Shown here: in pieces, positions 1-12,222 of the stretch
Numbering within the stretch: position 1 is the first letter of the stretch
Layout: the number at the start of each line of letters is the position of its first letter
DNA from: Sarcomyxa edulis
Taxonomy: Eukaryota; Basidiomycota; Agaricomycetes; Agaricales; Mycenaceae
Direction of reading: 5' to 3'
DNA: 64,000 nucleotides
Assembly: GCA_009761415.1 (NCBI GenBank)
Contig: QUOL01000008.1
Coordinates: 930,001 to 994,000 of the forward strand
Translations under genes and position numbers: made by a program
Notes under the pieces: generated by a model
The model's input: only the letters and a program-made list of their open reading frames with translations
Told to the model about the DNA's origin: nothing
Database searches by the model: none

Positions 1-2053
1 CATTTTGGGTATCGTCGACGACAACAAGTTGTCTACGGACCAGTTCAATACGCTGGGGAGTGCCTTCTACATAGGTGAGCTCTCAGTTCGAGATCTACTC
101 ATACTTACCCGCATGTTTATATCCGTAGGCCTCGTGATCTTTCAATATCCTCAGAACTGGGCACTGCAGCACTTCCCGGTGGGCAAATGGATATCATTCA
201 ACATCTTGCTATGGCACGTCCGTCAGATAATATGTTTCGACTGCACGTACTTACTGTGTCACGTAGGTGTTTGTTTCTTGGATTGCATGTCGTGTGCCGC
301 AATTTTGGAGGTCTCTGTTCGTATGTTTCATAGATCTTTTGATGGTCGCGTCATACTGACATACATCTTAGTTGCTGTCCGGTTCCTCCTCGGCGCAACA
401 GAGGGTAGCATTATGGCAGGCACGTTCTTCTAACTAGTATGTCCGTCTCTAGTATCAAGATCTCATTTTCGTGCAGGCGTTATGTTGGTGACCTCCATGT
501 TCTATACCAGGATAGAGATCGCCGAACGCATAGGATGGTGAGTCAATCAATATTCCTTGGATTTGAAAGTGAACACTCGCCTCTAGGACTATTCAATGCA
601 ACGGCATCGGGACCATTGTTTCGGGTTTTCTTTCCTTCGGTATCGCACATGTTTCCCCCTCTTCCACTTTACAGCAGTGGCAATGGCTCATGGTCATAAC
701 CTGCCTCATGACATTCTGCATATTCGTGTTGTTCTTGATTTTCTTCCCGGATAACCCCACCAATGCTAGGTTTTTGACGACACAGGAGAAGATCATGATA
801 ATCAAACGAGCTCAAGGAAATCAGAATGGCATCGAGACCAAAGCTTGGAAGAAGAAACAGGTGGGCCAATGTTCTCTCTCGAGCATCGTTCTTCGTGTCT
901 GACCATGGACAGTTCATCGAAGCCATGAAGGACATCAAGACATGGCTTTTCTTTGCCCTCGGAGCTATCTCGTTAGTTCAGCCTTTGGGAGATGAACAAG
1001 TTACTTACACAGAACGATAGCCAATTGCAGAACGGGATCGGTGTCGAATATTCTCGGCTCATCAAGTCCTACGGATTCAATACTTTTCAAACAACTTTGT
1101 TGAATATACCTTCGGGTGCGGTACAAATCCTTGGGATCACTTTGGGCTGTTATTGCCTACGCAAATTTCCGGTGAGCTTTTATGTATGTGCTATTTTACC
1201 TTATCAAGCGCGCTTATGAGCTATTTGTGACAAGAACTCCCGGGCTTTTATTGTCGTGGCTTTCTGGATTCCTTCTGTCTTGTCGTCTCTTCTAGAAATT
1301 TGTCTACCGCTGAGCAACAGGGTACGGTCGTGAGTTTCATAATTCATGGTACCGCTGCAGCTAAGCAAAGTATCAGGCAGGACATCTCATAGGAATATAC
1401 CTCATAAGTGCGTTCAATCATATGACTCTCTTAGAATACTCTGCTTACCTTTATGCAAAGGCTTTGGAGGTGGTGGCCCTGGATTCATATTGATAATGTC
1501 TTGGGTTAGCGCAGAACTCCTCGAAGCCGTGTTCGTGTCAGATTTATCGTCTTTCCTCAGGTTACCGCTACCTCTGCAGGCCATACCAAGGCGAGTCTCG
1601 AAGGATAGAGTTTCGCACTGATCTGAGTGTTTGACTTAGAAACTGACTATCAATTCGGTGTTCCTAATGGGTTGGGCCCTAGGACAACTGGTGTGCACCC
1701 AGTATTGGAAAGACCAGTACGCCCCGAGATTTCTAGTACCTTGGAGTATATGTTTGGTACGCCTTTTGGTCTTGATGTTTGCTTGTCCAGTTGTCCTCTT
1801 CGTGACGCGTTTGTATCAGACATCCCAGATCGTGGTGATCATTATCGTCTTGGTCATTCGATACGTGCTTTCGAGGGAGAATAAACGACGCGATGCCTTG
1901 CAGGCCGACACAGATAAAAGCACGGATGCTTTTGTTCCTTTCGGTTATGTCACTGCGGTGGATGGCATGGGAAGAAGTGTCGAAGGCAAGGTGGATAAGG
2001 CGTTGTTAGATTACACGGATAAGGAGAACTTAACGTTCAGGTATGTTGTCTGA
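1..2053 (+). CDS. MFS transporter, allantoate permease-like (ACS family), 5' truncated
   Basis: Plasma-membrane major facilitator of the anion:cation symporter (Dal5/allantoate permease-like) group, probably importing a small organic anion. The window opens inside the gene with a segment reading GIVDDNKLSTDQFNTLGSAF, typical just after TM1 of this family. Later exons carry the central-loop FPDNPTNARFLT motif, LLNIPSGAVQILGI and the TM-rich C-terminal half. The C-terminal cytoplasmic helix RENKRRDAL is also characteristic. The stop is at 2051-2053. At least six introns are needed. The one at 1591-1639 starts with GC rather than GT (AAG|GCGAGT ... TTAG|AAACTG), and using it restores the frame. 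No inactivating stop is seen. The family call is firm; the substrate is unknown. Confidence 0.85.
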
Positions 2054-2784
2054 GCTGGGTGTTTGAAAGGAAATAGAGTCATAGGGTAGTCACGAAAGAG
2101 CTTGGAATACCACCGTCAAATTGTTGCGTTCCGATTGGTTTCTGAAGCCGGGACGGCAGGCCAGAGGCTTTTAATCAATAAGGCCAAGCCGTCTGCACTG
2201 CCGCACAACCTGACTTGAACATCAACGATACTCAAACGATACTCTCCATTTATCCTCCTGGGAGTCCTGCATCCTACGTGATATGTCAATCTTTCGAAGA
2301 CTCTGGCAAAGTTTCCGCTCCAGACCTATTGTACGTCTCGCCGGCTTGTAATTCGAGATTTAGCTTAACATCGTCTCAAGTCGCGTTCTGGTTATGTTGG
2401 TAGGGATCTTGAAGGTCAGAGAGAATCTCTCGCCGAATCTCTCGTTGCGTTGAATATGCGTTGCTCGTTTTAGGAAACACGTTCTTTGAATATCCCAGTT
2501 CAACCACCGGTGCGTTCAATCAAGTCCCCAGGCTTTGTTTTCGAACATGACCTAGCTCAAAACAAGATCCACGAAGAACTAAACGTACTGTAAAGTATAC
2601 CCACCCGGATAACTTTGGACACTATATCGACCAAAGGAAGACTCTACCCGGTAAGGACTCTCTCTAACTCTTCACGTATTCCTTTGCCAAATCGCTTCTA
2701 GTGCAATGGACAGCATGGATGACACACACACGACCGCATCCCCCAACACTCGAGGTATATATATATCAGGTCATTCCGTTTCAG
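2054..2784. other. intergenic, no gene recognised
   Basis: Sequence between the transporter stop and the weak coding exon that starts at 2785. An intron-like stretch is present near 2652-2700 (GTAAGG ... TTCTAG), but I could not connect its flanks into a continuous reading frame. Confidence 0.4.
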
Positions 2785-3109
2785 AAGGCCTCTCATCCGT
2801 TATGGTCAGGAGCTCGAATTGGACCAAGCACGGCAACAACGTGTCCGGACGAATGCTGCATTAATCGAGGCCCGTGACCGCGAGGAACGAGCGGAACAAC
2901 TCAGACTCCTCGCGCAAGATGATGCATCCCGAGGCAATAAACCGGAGACTGTCAACTCTGAGGAACCCGAGCGGACTCCACCGACAGCTGCCAGCAATCC
3001 GCCTGCTCCTCCTGCCAGCTCTGCACCTTTACCTCGAATGGCCACGGAACCTGAATATGAACCCGAGTCGTGGACTCCGCGGGCACAGCCCAGAGGCGGA
3101 AGTAAATAG
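2785..3109 (+). CDS. possible terminal exon of a small charged coiled-coil protein
   Basis: After a possible acceptor (TTTCAG) an open frame of about 107 codons runs to a TAG at 3107-3109. It begins with a charged helix rich in Arg, Glu, Gln and Ala (ELELDQARQQRVRTNAALIE), likely a coiled coil. It then becomes an acidic, proline-rich disordered tail ending PRAQPRGGSK. I do not recognise a family. The upstream exon is uncertain, because the nearest candidate at 2705-2754 does not join in phase, so this may be the end of a degraded gene. Confidence 0.3.
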
Positions 3110-4039
3110 GCCTAGCGGAGTGTTCCATGGTCTTTTCTCAGGTAGAGCTACGGGCCGTGTAATTGATTCGGCAACAAGGGATAATTTTCCTATATGATTA
3201 GGTGGACTTCCGGACTCCTCAAATTGACGCCGCGTTAACGCGTAACGACCCTCAAGGATGTGAGTTTTGTCTGTGGGCATCGCGAGCGCCTAGAGAATTC
3301 TCGCCGAGTGTTCTCCCTTCTATCACACGGCTTTTCAAGCTACTACTCATGCATGTCGCCTGTTCATATCACTCTTTGGACTCTGGGGCAGACTAAATGC
3401 AGCGTGCTACCTGCCGACACTTCGAATTTCGATTACGGCTTCTATGGCGGTCATCCTTTCCCATGGTTGTCACTTGAGCGTCCTTTCTAGTGTCTTGCCT
3501 TTTGTCCGATATTACTTGGAAACCGTCCGACCGGTTCATCTTCTGATCTGCACGTCTGTACTATCGTAAGGAAAACTCAGGGAATCGTTCGCAGCGTTGT
3601 CAAAGCTGTTGAGTACTCGACTTGTATGTCTCCTAGATCACTCAAGACTCTAACATACCCCGTTCTATAGAGTGACTTCCCGAGCAAACGTTATAGCTCA
3701 TGCCACCTCGACAATCTGCCGAACAGCTTCGATGCGTCGGTGGAGGCGCTTTGTCTTGTTCCAGAGTCGTCAGAATCTGGGTGGCTGATATCTGACGGCA
3801 CGCGCTGACGCCCACCTTCCCAATCATCCAGATTCCAGAGTACACCGTCCATAAATTCGAGGACCATGAATTGGGGTGATGGGATTTGACGGCTGTTCCA
3901 AAGCGCTCATTCGGAACAGGCTAGCGATGAAGACGGACATGAAAAGTGACTATTATTCTTGACTTAATTGATTTGGCAACAGACGATCGTTTTAGATCGG
4001 TACGTAGGGAATGTAGCTTCTAATCCTCCTCTACTTTCT
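3110..4039. other. intergenic, nothing recognised
   Basis: About 0.9 kb without a supported reading frame, RNA gene or repeat. Short frames on both strands lack splice support. Its distal part is the 3' flank of the minus-strand gene that ends at 4040. Confidence 0.5.
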
Positions 4040-4655
4040 TCAACGTGGCTTAGTTGGCTTCGACGCGCCGGACGTAGGATTGGCCCTAGGTGCCCTAGGC
4101 CTAAAGCTAGCACAATGCGTGAGCTACTAAGGGTATGCGAATATGATTCAATCCTTGCAATTTACCTGGGCGGTGCTTGCCGAGTAGGAGGAGTAGGAGG
4201 CCTATAGATGCGTCAGAGACGTATGGATTCCGAAGCTCCTCGTGCCACTCACGGCATCGAGGACGATTCGTCTGATACATCGGTAGCCAATGGTGCTTGA
4301 CCGATGTCAGAACCTGAAGCTGACTCGTCTGATTCCGTCGGTCTTGAAGAGATAATTGTTCACTCTGTCAGATAACAGGCATGTGTACAGTTTTGACAGA
4401 GGACTGACTTCACAGATCCATCTTGGGTACCAGGTTGACCTTGAGACGGATCATCATGCGTAGTGTCCAGCTGAGTCGTGTCTGTATCAGCAAATTCCTC
4501 TTTGCCGCTCATGAGAAATCCGGCGTTATCTCTTCAAATTCGGGCGCGAAACGGGCGCTTGAACATCAGTGCAAGTTTTGATAGTTAGACGCATCGACGA
4601 GAACTGACTTTGGGTCAAGGGTCTCTTGTACTGACTCGGAGTGTTTCTCGGACAT
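4040..4655 (-). CDS. small acidic proline-rich protein, tandem paralog B (118 aa, 5 exons)
   Basis: Hand-built model: exons 4655-4609, 4531-4409, 4342-4253, 4201-4166 and 4100-4040, lengths 47/123/90/36/61, every intron phase 2, donors GTCAGT, GTCAGT, GTGAGT and GTAAAT. The product starts MSEKHSESVQETLDPK, continues with an Asp/Glu/Thr/Ser/Gln-rich disordered section, then a proline-rich stretch (PPPTPPTRQAPPRPRAPR), and ends GASKPTKPR. No domain, signal peptide or membrane segment is visible. PxxPxR-like motifs could bind SH3 domains (inference). The gene at 5120-5757 has the same exon count, phases and motif order, which is the main argument that both are real. Function unknown; probably nuclear or cytosolic and intrinsically disordered. 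Confidence 0.75.
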
Positions 4656-5119
4656 GTTGGGAAGTGAAAAGACAAGTTCAGCGTCTCTTGTGGAGTTGAA
4701 GAAGCCCTTGACTTAGGCGCCTTGATAACAACTGTGTTCCCTGTTTAGAACCTTGCAGTCTTGTGGCTTGAAATGAGCGCTCTTGAGGTACTATCTGTGG
4801 CGTCACTTGAATTACCGGTGGATCGAATGCTCCCAGCGACGATAGAAGGATAGAGTCGCTTCCTGGAACATACCACACATAAATGAGATAGAGGTCTTTC
4901 CAGGATTTCCTTTTCGGAGTCCGTGGAGACGGCGGGTATTATTGGATTGTCTATAGTTTTTCTAGAAACGCATTCAGCGAGTCGACAAAGAGAAAGATGA
5001 AATCAAAAATCTTCGCAAGAGCGGTAAAGAGTACACATCTAATATATAGCGATAACGAAGCGGTCCATTCCACAGCTTGCTCTGTGCATATCGCTATATC
5101 TTGGATCTCGGTTTCGGTT
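4656..5119. other. spacer between the tandem paralogs
   Basis: Contains the 3' flank of paralog A and the promoter of paralog B. The segment upstream of each start shares short blocks with the other copy (for example GCGCCTTGAT and a following TAGAAC-TTGC block), so the duplicated unit appears to include 5' flanking DNA. Confidence 0.5.
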
Positions 5120-5757
5120 TCATTCTCTCTTGACCGGCTTGGTAGGCTTTTTGGGGCCAGAGATTTTGGGGCCAGAGGTAGGACGGTCTGAAGGCCCTCT
5201 GGGTCTGAAGCTAATGGCATATGAGTTTATGACACTGAAATAAGCAGGAAAGATTTGAGACTCACCTAGGCGGTATTGGCGGAGCGGGAGGAGCGGGAGG
5301 CCTAATCAACAATTATCGGTGAGTGACGTACCAGTGTCATACATTAGCCTACGGAACTCACAGTAACGGAGAAGGTACAACTGGTTCATCGGTAGTAGAT
5401 AATGACACTTTATCGGCCGCTGCATCTGCTGCATTCTCCGACTCCGTTGATCTAGGAAGGACAAATATTTAGTCTGTCAAATAACAGCCCTGCGGACAAT
5501 GTTCACCGAATTACTCACCTCACGGGTTCAGCTTGGGTACTGGTTTGGGCCTTGGGAGGTTCATCATGCGCACTGCCATCTGCTTGAGCTGACTGCGTAT
5601 CCTCCTCAAGTTTGCCGACAACGTTGGTGGTATCTCTTCAACCGCAACCGAACAGGCGCTCGAATGTCAGTACGAGTCCCGATAGACAGACGCATCAAAA
5701 CAACACTGACTTTGAGTCAAGGGACTCTTGAGCTGAGTCGGAATGAATTGCGGACAT
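5120..5757 (-). CDS. small acidic proline-rich protein, tandem paralog A (124 aa, 5 exons)
   Basis: Exons 5757-5711, 5635-5519, 5451-5362, 5301-5266 and 5204-5120 (47/117/90/36/85 nt), all introns phase 2. Exons 1, 3 and 4 have exactly the lengths of those in the copy at 4040-4655. The product starts MSAIHSDSAQESLDSKDTTN. It has an acidic Ser/Thr/Gln/Ala middle, a strict proline block (PPAPPAPPIPPRPRGP) and a basic tail (SGPKISGPKKPTKPVKRE). The two proteins align end to end but have diverged considerably, while both frames stay open, which suggests selection. No known domain. The basic Lys/Pro tail is longer than in copy B. Function not assigned. Confidence 0.75.
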
Positions 5758-6168
5758 GTTGGGAGGATATGAGATGATTTCGTCCCCAGCGGCTTATAAA
5801 GAGTTAAAACCTCGATTAAGCGCCTTGATTACTTTGCTCCCTGATTGATGCAGTACTACTTCGCTCCCTGACTAGATCTATAGAACTTGCTGTATTGCGG
5901 TTGAAAGACGTTGTTCTTGCACCTGTGCATCTACTTACTCAGGTACTCTTTGATCCCGAGTACTTCCGTATCGAAATAAGTACTCTTCTTAGGACATAGC
6001 GAGTCAACAGCTAGTTAGAGCGCTTTGCGTTCAAGTTGAGCGGGATCGATATCTTTGCAGTTGACTGTGGAACAATGCGATGATGAGAATAGTTTCAGGG
6101 CATACAGACCAAATCAACATTCTCTTGTGCTAGACTTCGACCAAATAACCCTCGAGCGCTACACTTAC
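5758..6168. other. upstream region of paralog A
   Basis: No supported gene. Possible short terminal exons of the minus-strand exon at 6169-6392 fall here (acceptors near 6084 and 6060), but each would add only about a dozen codons before a stop. Confidence 0.4.
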
Positions 6169-6392
6169 ATCGCGTCTCCACCCGAGTAGTATTCATTCCG
6201 TCGAATATTGGCAAGATCATTCTCGTCAGAGGGAATTCGATTGACATAAAGGTGTGGATGGTCCGGAAGGCTATAAAAATAGAGCGGTGACCGATGACGG
6301 ACGACTCGCACATTACCCATGGCTTCAAGCTGCGGGTCAGAATCCTTTTCGGCGCCCACTCCATCATCATGTCCCGGTATCCTGCCTGGATG
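6169..6392 (-). CDS. orphan exon of an unrecognised minus-strand gene
   Basis: 224 nt open in one frame, bounded by an acceptor (ACAAG|CATCC) and a good donor (GCGAT|GTAAGTG). The peptide includes GNVRVVRHRSPLYFYSLPDH and VNRIPSDENDLANIRRNEYY, which reads like real protein. A proline-rich frame further up (around 6675-6780, peptide TPVLAPPTPRLPIRPATIS) may be an upstream exon of the same gene. I could not link them or find the start. The gene would be head-to-head with the WW-like gene at 6915. Confidence 0.4.
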
Positions 6393-6914
6393 CTTGTCCG
6401 AGGTCGTAGTTTTTCATCGAGACGAACTCGAAGCCTAGGTATAGGTATGAGCGAATGGAAAGAGTAATGATGACCTCTCTGAGTCTCAGGCCTCAGGCTC
6501 CATCATTTCTCCGAGTCTTTCTTCACGCAAATACGGGCTGTAACGGAAACAGTCATCAGACGACTGAAAGCACGATCCAACCTTGCCGGGTGAGACTCCG
6601 CATTCGATTAATCAGAGCTGTAGGCAGCAATGTTGAGGCTAATTCGGGTGGCTTTACATTCGTTCGTGGCTTCAGATAGACTGAGAAATCGTGGCAGGGC
6701 GAATCGGGAGACGCGGAGTTGGTGGTGCAAGTACAGGTGTAAAAGGCACAGCCTCAGTGCGTCTCGTGCCACCACTGACAAGAATCCATATGTGCCTACT
6801 ATACGTCAAGGAGCCTCCAAGGATCTAGGAATGTATTCCGGACAGCCTGGGTGTATACTGCTTTGACTGCGGCGGTATGGTTCCTTACCCGACCGCTACT
6901 AATCGAAATCTGTT
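6393..6914. other. probable divergent promoter region, possible further minus-strand exons
   Basis: About 520 bp between the orphan minus-strand exon and the start of the WW-like gene. A minus-strand proline-rich open stretch near 6675-6780 may be coding; nothing else is recognised. Confidence 0.35.
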
Positions 6915-8970
6915 ATGGAAAATTCTGGTGGCAACAGTGCTAGCATCGCTTTGTTGAGTAGGACGACTTACTACTTAAAGATCCGAATCCATCCCGGTGC
7001 CACCACCGTTCTCTCCCCAACCCTCCGTCCGCAGTCTACAGCTCGTATCATGTCCTCGGCGCAAATCTATACAACTGTCCTGGAAAAGTCAAGCTGTGAA
7101 GATGGTTGTATAGGCGTTAGCCTAGCAGGGCGTCTACGACCAACTACGGCAATATCAATTGACAGGTACTACAAACAGGCGAAGTGAGTGCTCTCTTTTT
7201 TGTCACGTCTTTGGTACTCAAATCGGGGAACAGAGTTGAAACCTCTCACGTCGAAATAGAAGCTGGACTCTTCCTCTATTCTAAACAGCCCGAGTGAGAT
7301 GACATCGCTTTCTCCCATCGCGTTGGAAGCTTACATCTCGACAGGCCTGCCTACCTTCCGCCACGATGGTCTGCTCACATCCATCCTGAAGGACAGCTGT
7401 ACTTTTGTCGCGATAAAACTTCGTCGACGCCCCGCATCGTCACTGAAGCTTACCTCTACCGCCCAGACATCATGTCAAGAATCGGCTTCTGGTTGAAATT
7501 GATCGACGAGCTTCTATATCAAAGTGGCACTGTGCTTTCGGATGATGTCGAGCTATTCCTCCAGCTCGAAGGTTCAGACTCGTGTGCCTACTACTGCATC
7601 GACGTAGCCACCCAATCCGAATTCTGGATAGAATCTCTAAGCACAGAGCTTCTGGACCTTCCTGCTGTTGTCTCGACCTCACACCTCAGTACGTGTGGCA
7701 TCAACGGGTGGTTCAAACCTCTACTAAACTGTGTCATTTCAGAATTAGCCCTTGCAGAACATTATTGGGTCCATGTCGAACATTTCCCGATGCACCGCAA
7801 CTGGCTTTCCCTGTCGGCTATAGATGAGCTCATTTGCATATTTTCTCATGGCCAAGCTGGTAAGCGCGCCAACACCTCGAATACGAGACATCTTCCTGAA
7901 CATCAAATCTAGATCGGCTGACATCAAAAGTATCTACGTTCCCATACCCTGCCAAAGAATGTACCGATTTTATAGGCCTTCTCAAGACCGCTCGATATCA
8001 CCCGTCAGACGGTAACATTACGTGCTTAGTTGGTGAGTGGCATTTTGTCGGACTAGTAGACAACATACTTACTAGTCGCTCTACAGCCCGACTTTGGACT
8101 ATCATCGGTAAGACCTTCGTACTCATGACGTCGACAAGTATTCATTCCTCCTCCAGCCCATCACAGATTCAGCACCCACTACGGGCAAGAGCACGCTCGT
8201 CTATCTAGAGACCAAGCGATCGTCGTCGCTCCTATTCCCAAAAAACGTTGGTTATCCGTGCTATCTTCGCGACTAAGCTTCGGTGGCTCCGAGAATTATC
8301 TTGCGTGTCTCGATGACCTCTTCGTCGACGATCTGGTGTATATCGACCAGTGGCGGACTTTTGTATCTACGTGTCTCGAAGATTGGAGAGGATCTCTCCT
8401 CGGGGTAAGGAATTTCGTAGTCATCAGGGCATCGGCACTTACTTATTGGCTAATTCCACAGGCCTCGTTTTCACTCATTCTTCATGCCTTGCTTTTCTTT
8501 GTCCCAGCCTCGCCGATCTTGGGCGCAGCATCTGCATTCTTGTTCGCTTCAAGTGTCATATCTTCAGTCCTCCTCACGTTTCTGCACAAATCACTCGAGG
8601 ATGTCAGCGCTTCAGAAGCAGTGAGTTTCTCTCGTCATCAAAGACTCCCTTCTCATACTAAAATCTCGCTTAGGCTAATTATCTTGACGCGGCCCGCTTC
8701 GGAAGCTTCGGCTTCCAACTCCTCGCGTTGATCTTCAGTCTCCCAAAGACATTCTATCTATGGGGCCTCGGAGTATTCTTCTGGCATTGGATGGTCATCG
8801 TTACGGGTTATTTCAATGTGGGAGTTGCTGTTGCTTTGGTTGTGTTCATGGCTGTTACAGTCCTGTCGATCTGGAGGGTTACTTGTTCTAATGAGTCACC
8901 CTCTGTATGGCACAGACTATTCCGGTCTTTTGTTCCTGGTAGGCAGATTGCAGAGGTCTCAAAAGTCTGA
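6915..8970 (+). CDS. WW-like domain membrane protein, Agaricomycete family (copy 1)
   Basis: Predicted membrane protein of a family common in mushroom genomes; molecular role unknown. The model starts at ATG 6915, with exon 1 to 7183, exon 2 at 7234-7293, exon 3 from 7345, and several short introns thereafter; all junctions checked keep the frame. Around residue 110 is a WW-type segment (LPPRWSAHIHPEGQLYFCRD) with the first Trp but no second Trp. A conserved soluble region follows (VELFLQLEGS, YWVHVEHFPMH, SAIDELICIFSHGQA, RFSTHYGQEHARLSRDQAI). Four to five hydrophobic helices then precede the stop (SLILHALLFFVPASPILGA, TFYLWGLGVFFWHWMVIV). It converges on the Afi1-like gene with a gap of only 218 bp. 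The exact N-terminus is the least certain part. Confidence 0.85.
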
Positions 8971-9188
8971 TATACATACATACTGTGTATAATATTGTAT
9001 CATTCCGGAAATTCACTACTGGTACACAAGACCAAAGTCAGCTACGTAACAACTAACCCAATCACTTGTAAGTTAAGCAGTATCCCATATTATGCTCATA
9101 TTATGCACTTGGGTATCAAAATATGCATACTCATATCCAGCAGAATGTGACGCATCGAGAAAGCCAGCAAAATTCGGAGACTATGTTA

Positions 9189-12100
9189 CTATCCAGATCC
9201 AATCAAGCTTGAATCACTGCGGTTTGAAGATGTTCGAGACATAAATGACAGAGGTGGAGGTCGATGTAATTGTTGTTCTCTCCGTACACGAGCCTCCCTT
9301 GCGTGCGCTTGACGTACGTATGCATATCGTTGGAAATGATTAAGCATTTGGAGGGACAAGACACCGACCTGAGACGGCAAGTGGATATGTGACAACATTG
9401 AGTAATAGAATCCAGATAGACATACCGGATGGAGACGTAGTTCGTTAAAGATATCTACGGTCAACTCTCGGATAATTTCTTGTTGGTGAAGGAGACCAAA
9501 GCTCAGATGTAGTAAGCCACCGCCGTGAGGCGCCAGACATGCGAGAAGCTGTAGACCGAGACTAAAGAGTCAATTGCTAGCTATGAATGAGGAACGATCT
9601 GACGCTTGCCTCAACTACCTGATCGTAGCTTCGGACATTCTCCGCAAGCGTACGCATGATGAGCTCGACCTCCGCATCAGGCATGTTCTTCGTCTGTCGG
9701 AACCGGAACAATTGATGCAGAACATCAAACCCTTTGATAGCATTCACAGCCTTCGATTTGTTGAAATCCTGCCGACAAAACCATCAGTATTCGCGCAAGA
9801 TGTCAGGCCTGAAAGACAGGTAGCTACCGCAATACAATATTGATAGGTGTTCGTGCGCCGCCATCCTTCGATGCGGCTAGCGTTAGCTACGAGCTCTCTC
9901 GCACACGCGATGTCATCAACAAAGACAATACCGCTACCCAACTGAGCCGGAGAGGACGGTGATCCTTCCTTGAAAGACGCGCTTGGATATCCCAACTTCG
10001 TTGATCCCTGAGTCTCCTCCTCGTAGCGTGATGCGAGGCGAACGAAACGCGTGACATACTCCGTGAACCTTGTCCGTACTAGACTTTCACCAAAATGGTA
10101 CTCGATAGCGGAACGAATCTAGATGGGGCGGAAAGATCAGAAAGGCGATACCATGCGTACTCGTGACGGAGGACGGACTGACGTCTTCGATAAAGAGGTT
10201 GTCGCTGTCCGCTCTAGCGGTGGCATCAGGTTTCTGGGAGTCCTTGGTTGGGATCCGACCCATTTCTTCGTCGGTAGCGGTAGCGGATTCTGCCTTGAGT
10301 GTGCCACTTCTCGTTATAATGAGAGGAGTCGCGCCGATACTATGAGTTGTCGTCGGCGGAGGGTGATTGATATGTATATCCTTGTGTACTACCACTTGGC
10401 CCGACGCGACGTCGAAGAGTACGTCCCACATACCGGAAGATTTGAATATCAGATTAGTTACTCCTGCTATGTATGCGGGACTTGAAGATAGATTAGTCGA
10501 CGTCAGCGAACCTCTCCTGCGTATAGCGATAAAAAAATTTGATCAAGACTCACACTGATTCCCATTCATCTTTGTTTCTCAGATTAGCATAGGGAAACGC
10601 GCGTTCGATGAAGCCTCTCAATACTGCACCGCCTGAGCCCAAGGCGCATGCTGATAAAACAAAATTAGAGACCTGACCAGCGGGTCTACCGTGACCCATG
10701 AATATGATACGTTTTCCCGTGATAAGAGCGTTAAACAAAATAATGATAGGGTGGGTTTGAGGACCATTGGTATGGAGATGTGGATGGATCGGACCGCTGA
10801 CAAGCTGGGTGGATGAGAAAACTTTGATGAGCGTGATGAGGGAGTACTGTGAATGCGAAGGTCAACCGTCAACGAGATGTTTTTTGATGAAGAAATACTG
10901 GATGACTTACATCGCCGACTTCTTCAGGGAACGTCGAGAGAGGCATCTTGATTGGTAACTTGTGGCCCTTGTAGCTGATGGTCGTATTGTAGAAGTGGGT
11001 ATCCTGAGACATTGTTCGGAGGTGCTGATCGACAGACGCGGTCGTTGTTGCCAAAGACCTCCCTGGGGCATGTGAAGAGTTCGACGAGGCGTCTGTCGAC
11101 CTCCGCCCGCGACTCGAGACCAGAGTCGAACTCCCGATTAGAGAGGCTGTACTTGCACCAGGTCCGCCGTCTGTTGTTTCTAGAAGACCACTCTCATCTC
11201 CGACCCATACAGCGCTTCCGAAAGACACTTCCGTCGGGGAGTTCTGATGGTGATTCTGGGAGTATTGCTGAGACGATGGTACGCTTACTGAACTTCCTCC
11301 AGTGCCCGCACGTTCCCGTCCATGGGGTCCGGGATCCCGATAAGCATTACTATCTCTCTCTCGTCGCATTACGATGCCCTCCTCAAAACTGGATGAGGAT
11401 TCGATTGAGTTCGTCGAACGGTGATGGGGTTTCGAGGGAGCTACGCCATTCGAACCAGCCTGTTGTGGATCGGCAGTGGGTTGAATGAATTTCTCTGCAA
11501 ACACGTCTTTTCTCTCCGATGAACGCATCACCACTTTTTCATGGCGGGTCAGCATCGGAGCTCCAGACAGGTCCATCGAATTGATCGCGTCGAACAGACG
11601 CGCCAAGCAGTCTTGAGAGGGATCAGAGAAATAATCGTCGAGGGCCATGAGTAGAACGGGCTGTTATGAAGGATTGCTGGACTCAAATCCTTGAAGGAAG
11701 GACATGAAGACAATTACCTTGAACACCTGAATGAAAGGGTGCCGCGTGCATATCGCCATCGCTTTCACTTCAGCACCTCTAAATGCGAGAACAGCGTCAG
11801 CATCGACAGAGCACGATCGAGGAACTGAACTAGGCACCTTCTAGCAGCCTTGTTATGCTTCGTTCTTACCAAGTTCAGGACGTAGAGCAATTCGGATTTG
11901 TCGCTATCGTCTGAACTTGGGCTCCCATCCACATCCGGCGTCTCTAGTGCTAGCACAGGAGCAATAGTGTTGAACGGTGTCTGGTTCAAGAAGAAGATCG
12001 TCCAGTCCTCCAGCTGCTTCTCTGCCCCGTCAGGTAACATCAACATCGCAAGGAGCCTGTTAGGCGTTGAGACTTGTGAGTTCGAACTAGCACACAAGAA

Positions 12101-12222
12101 CGAGTGACGTACCCTTCATCTGTTCCCAACGGCTGAGGAAATTGATACGTCAACTGTGCTCCCTGATCTATATCGAACTCGGCGAGAAGAATGAAAGAGC
12201 AATGGTTGATGTTGCTGGTCAT
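9189..12222 (-). CDS. Afi1-like / stabilisation of polarity axis (SPA) domain protein
   Basis: Cytosolic DENN-related protein of the yeast Afi1 (Arf3-interacting) / MesA group, which ties Arf3 GTPase to the cell-polarity machinery. The start at 12222 gives MTSNINHCSFILLAEFDIDQ, the conserved Afi1 N-terminus, followed by QLTYQFPQP and EDWTIFFLNQTPFN. A long Ser-rich disordered insert lies in the exon around 10900-11650. The SPA half is recognised by VFNALITGKRIIFMGHGRPA, YIAGVTNLIFKYP and MWDVLFDVASGQV. A last intron near 9373-9425 joins TVDIFNELRLHP to VGVLSLQMLNHFQRY, and the stop is at 9189. About a dozen short introns are implied. The family call is strong; I did not fix every exon edge. 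Confidence 0.85.
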
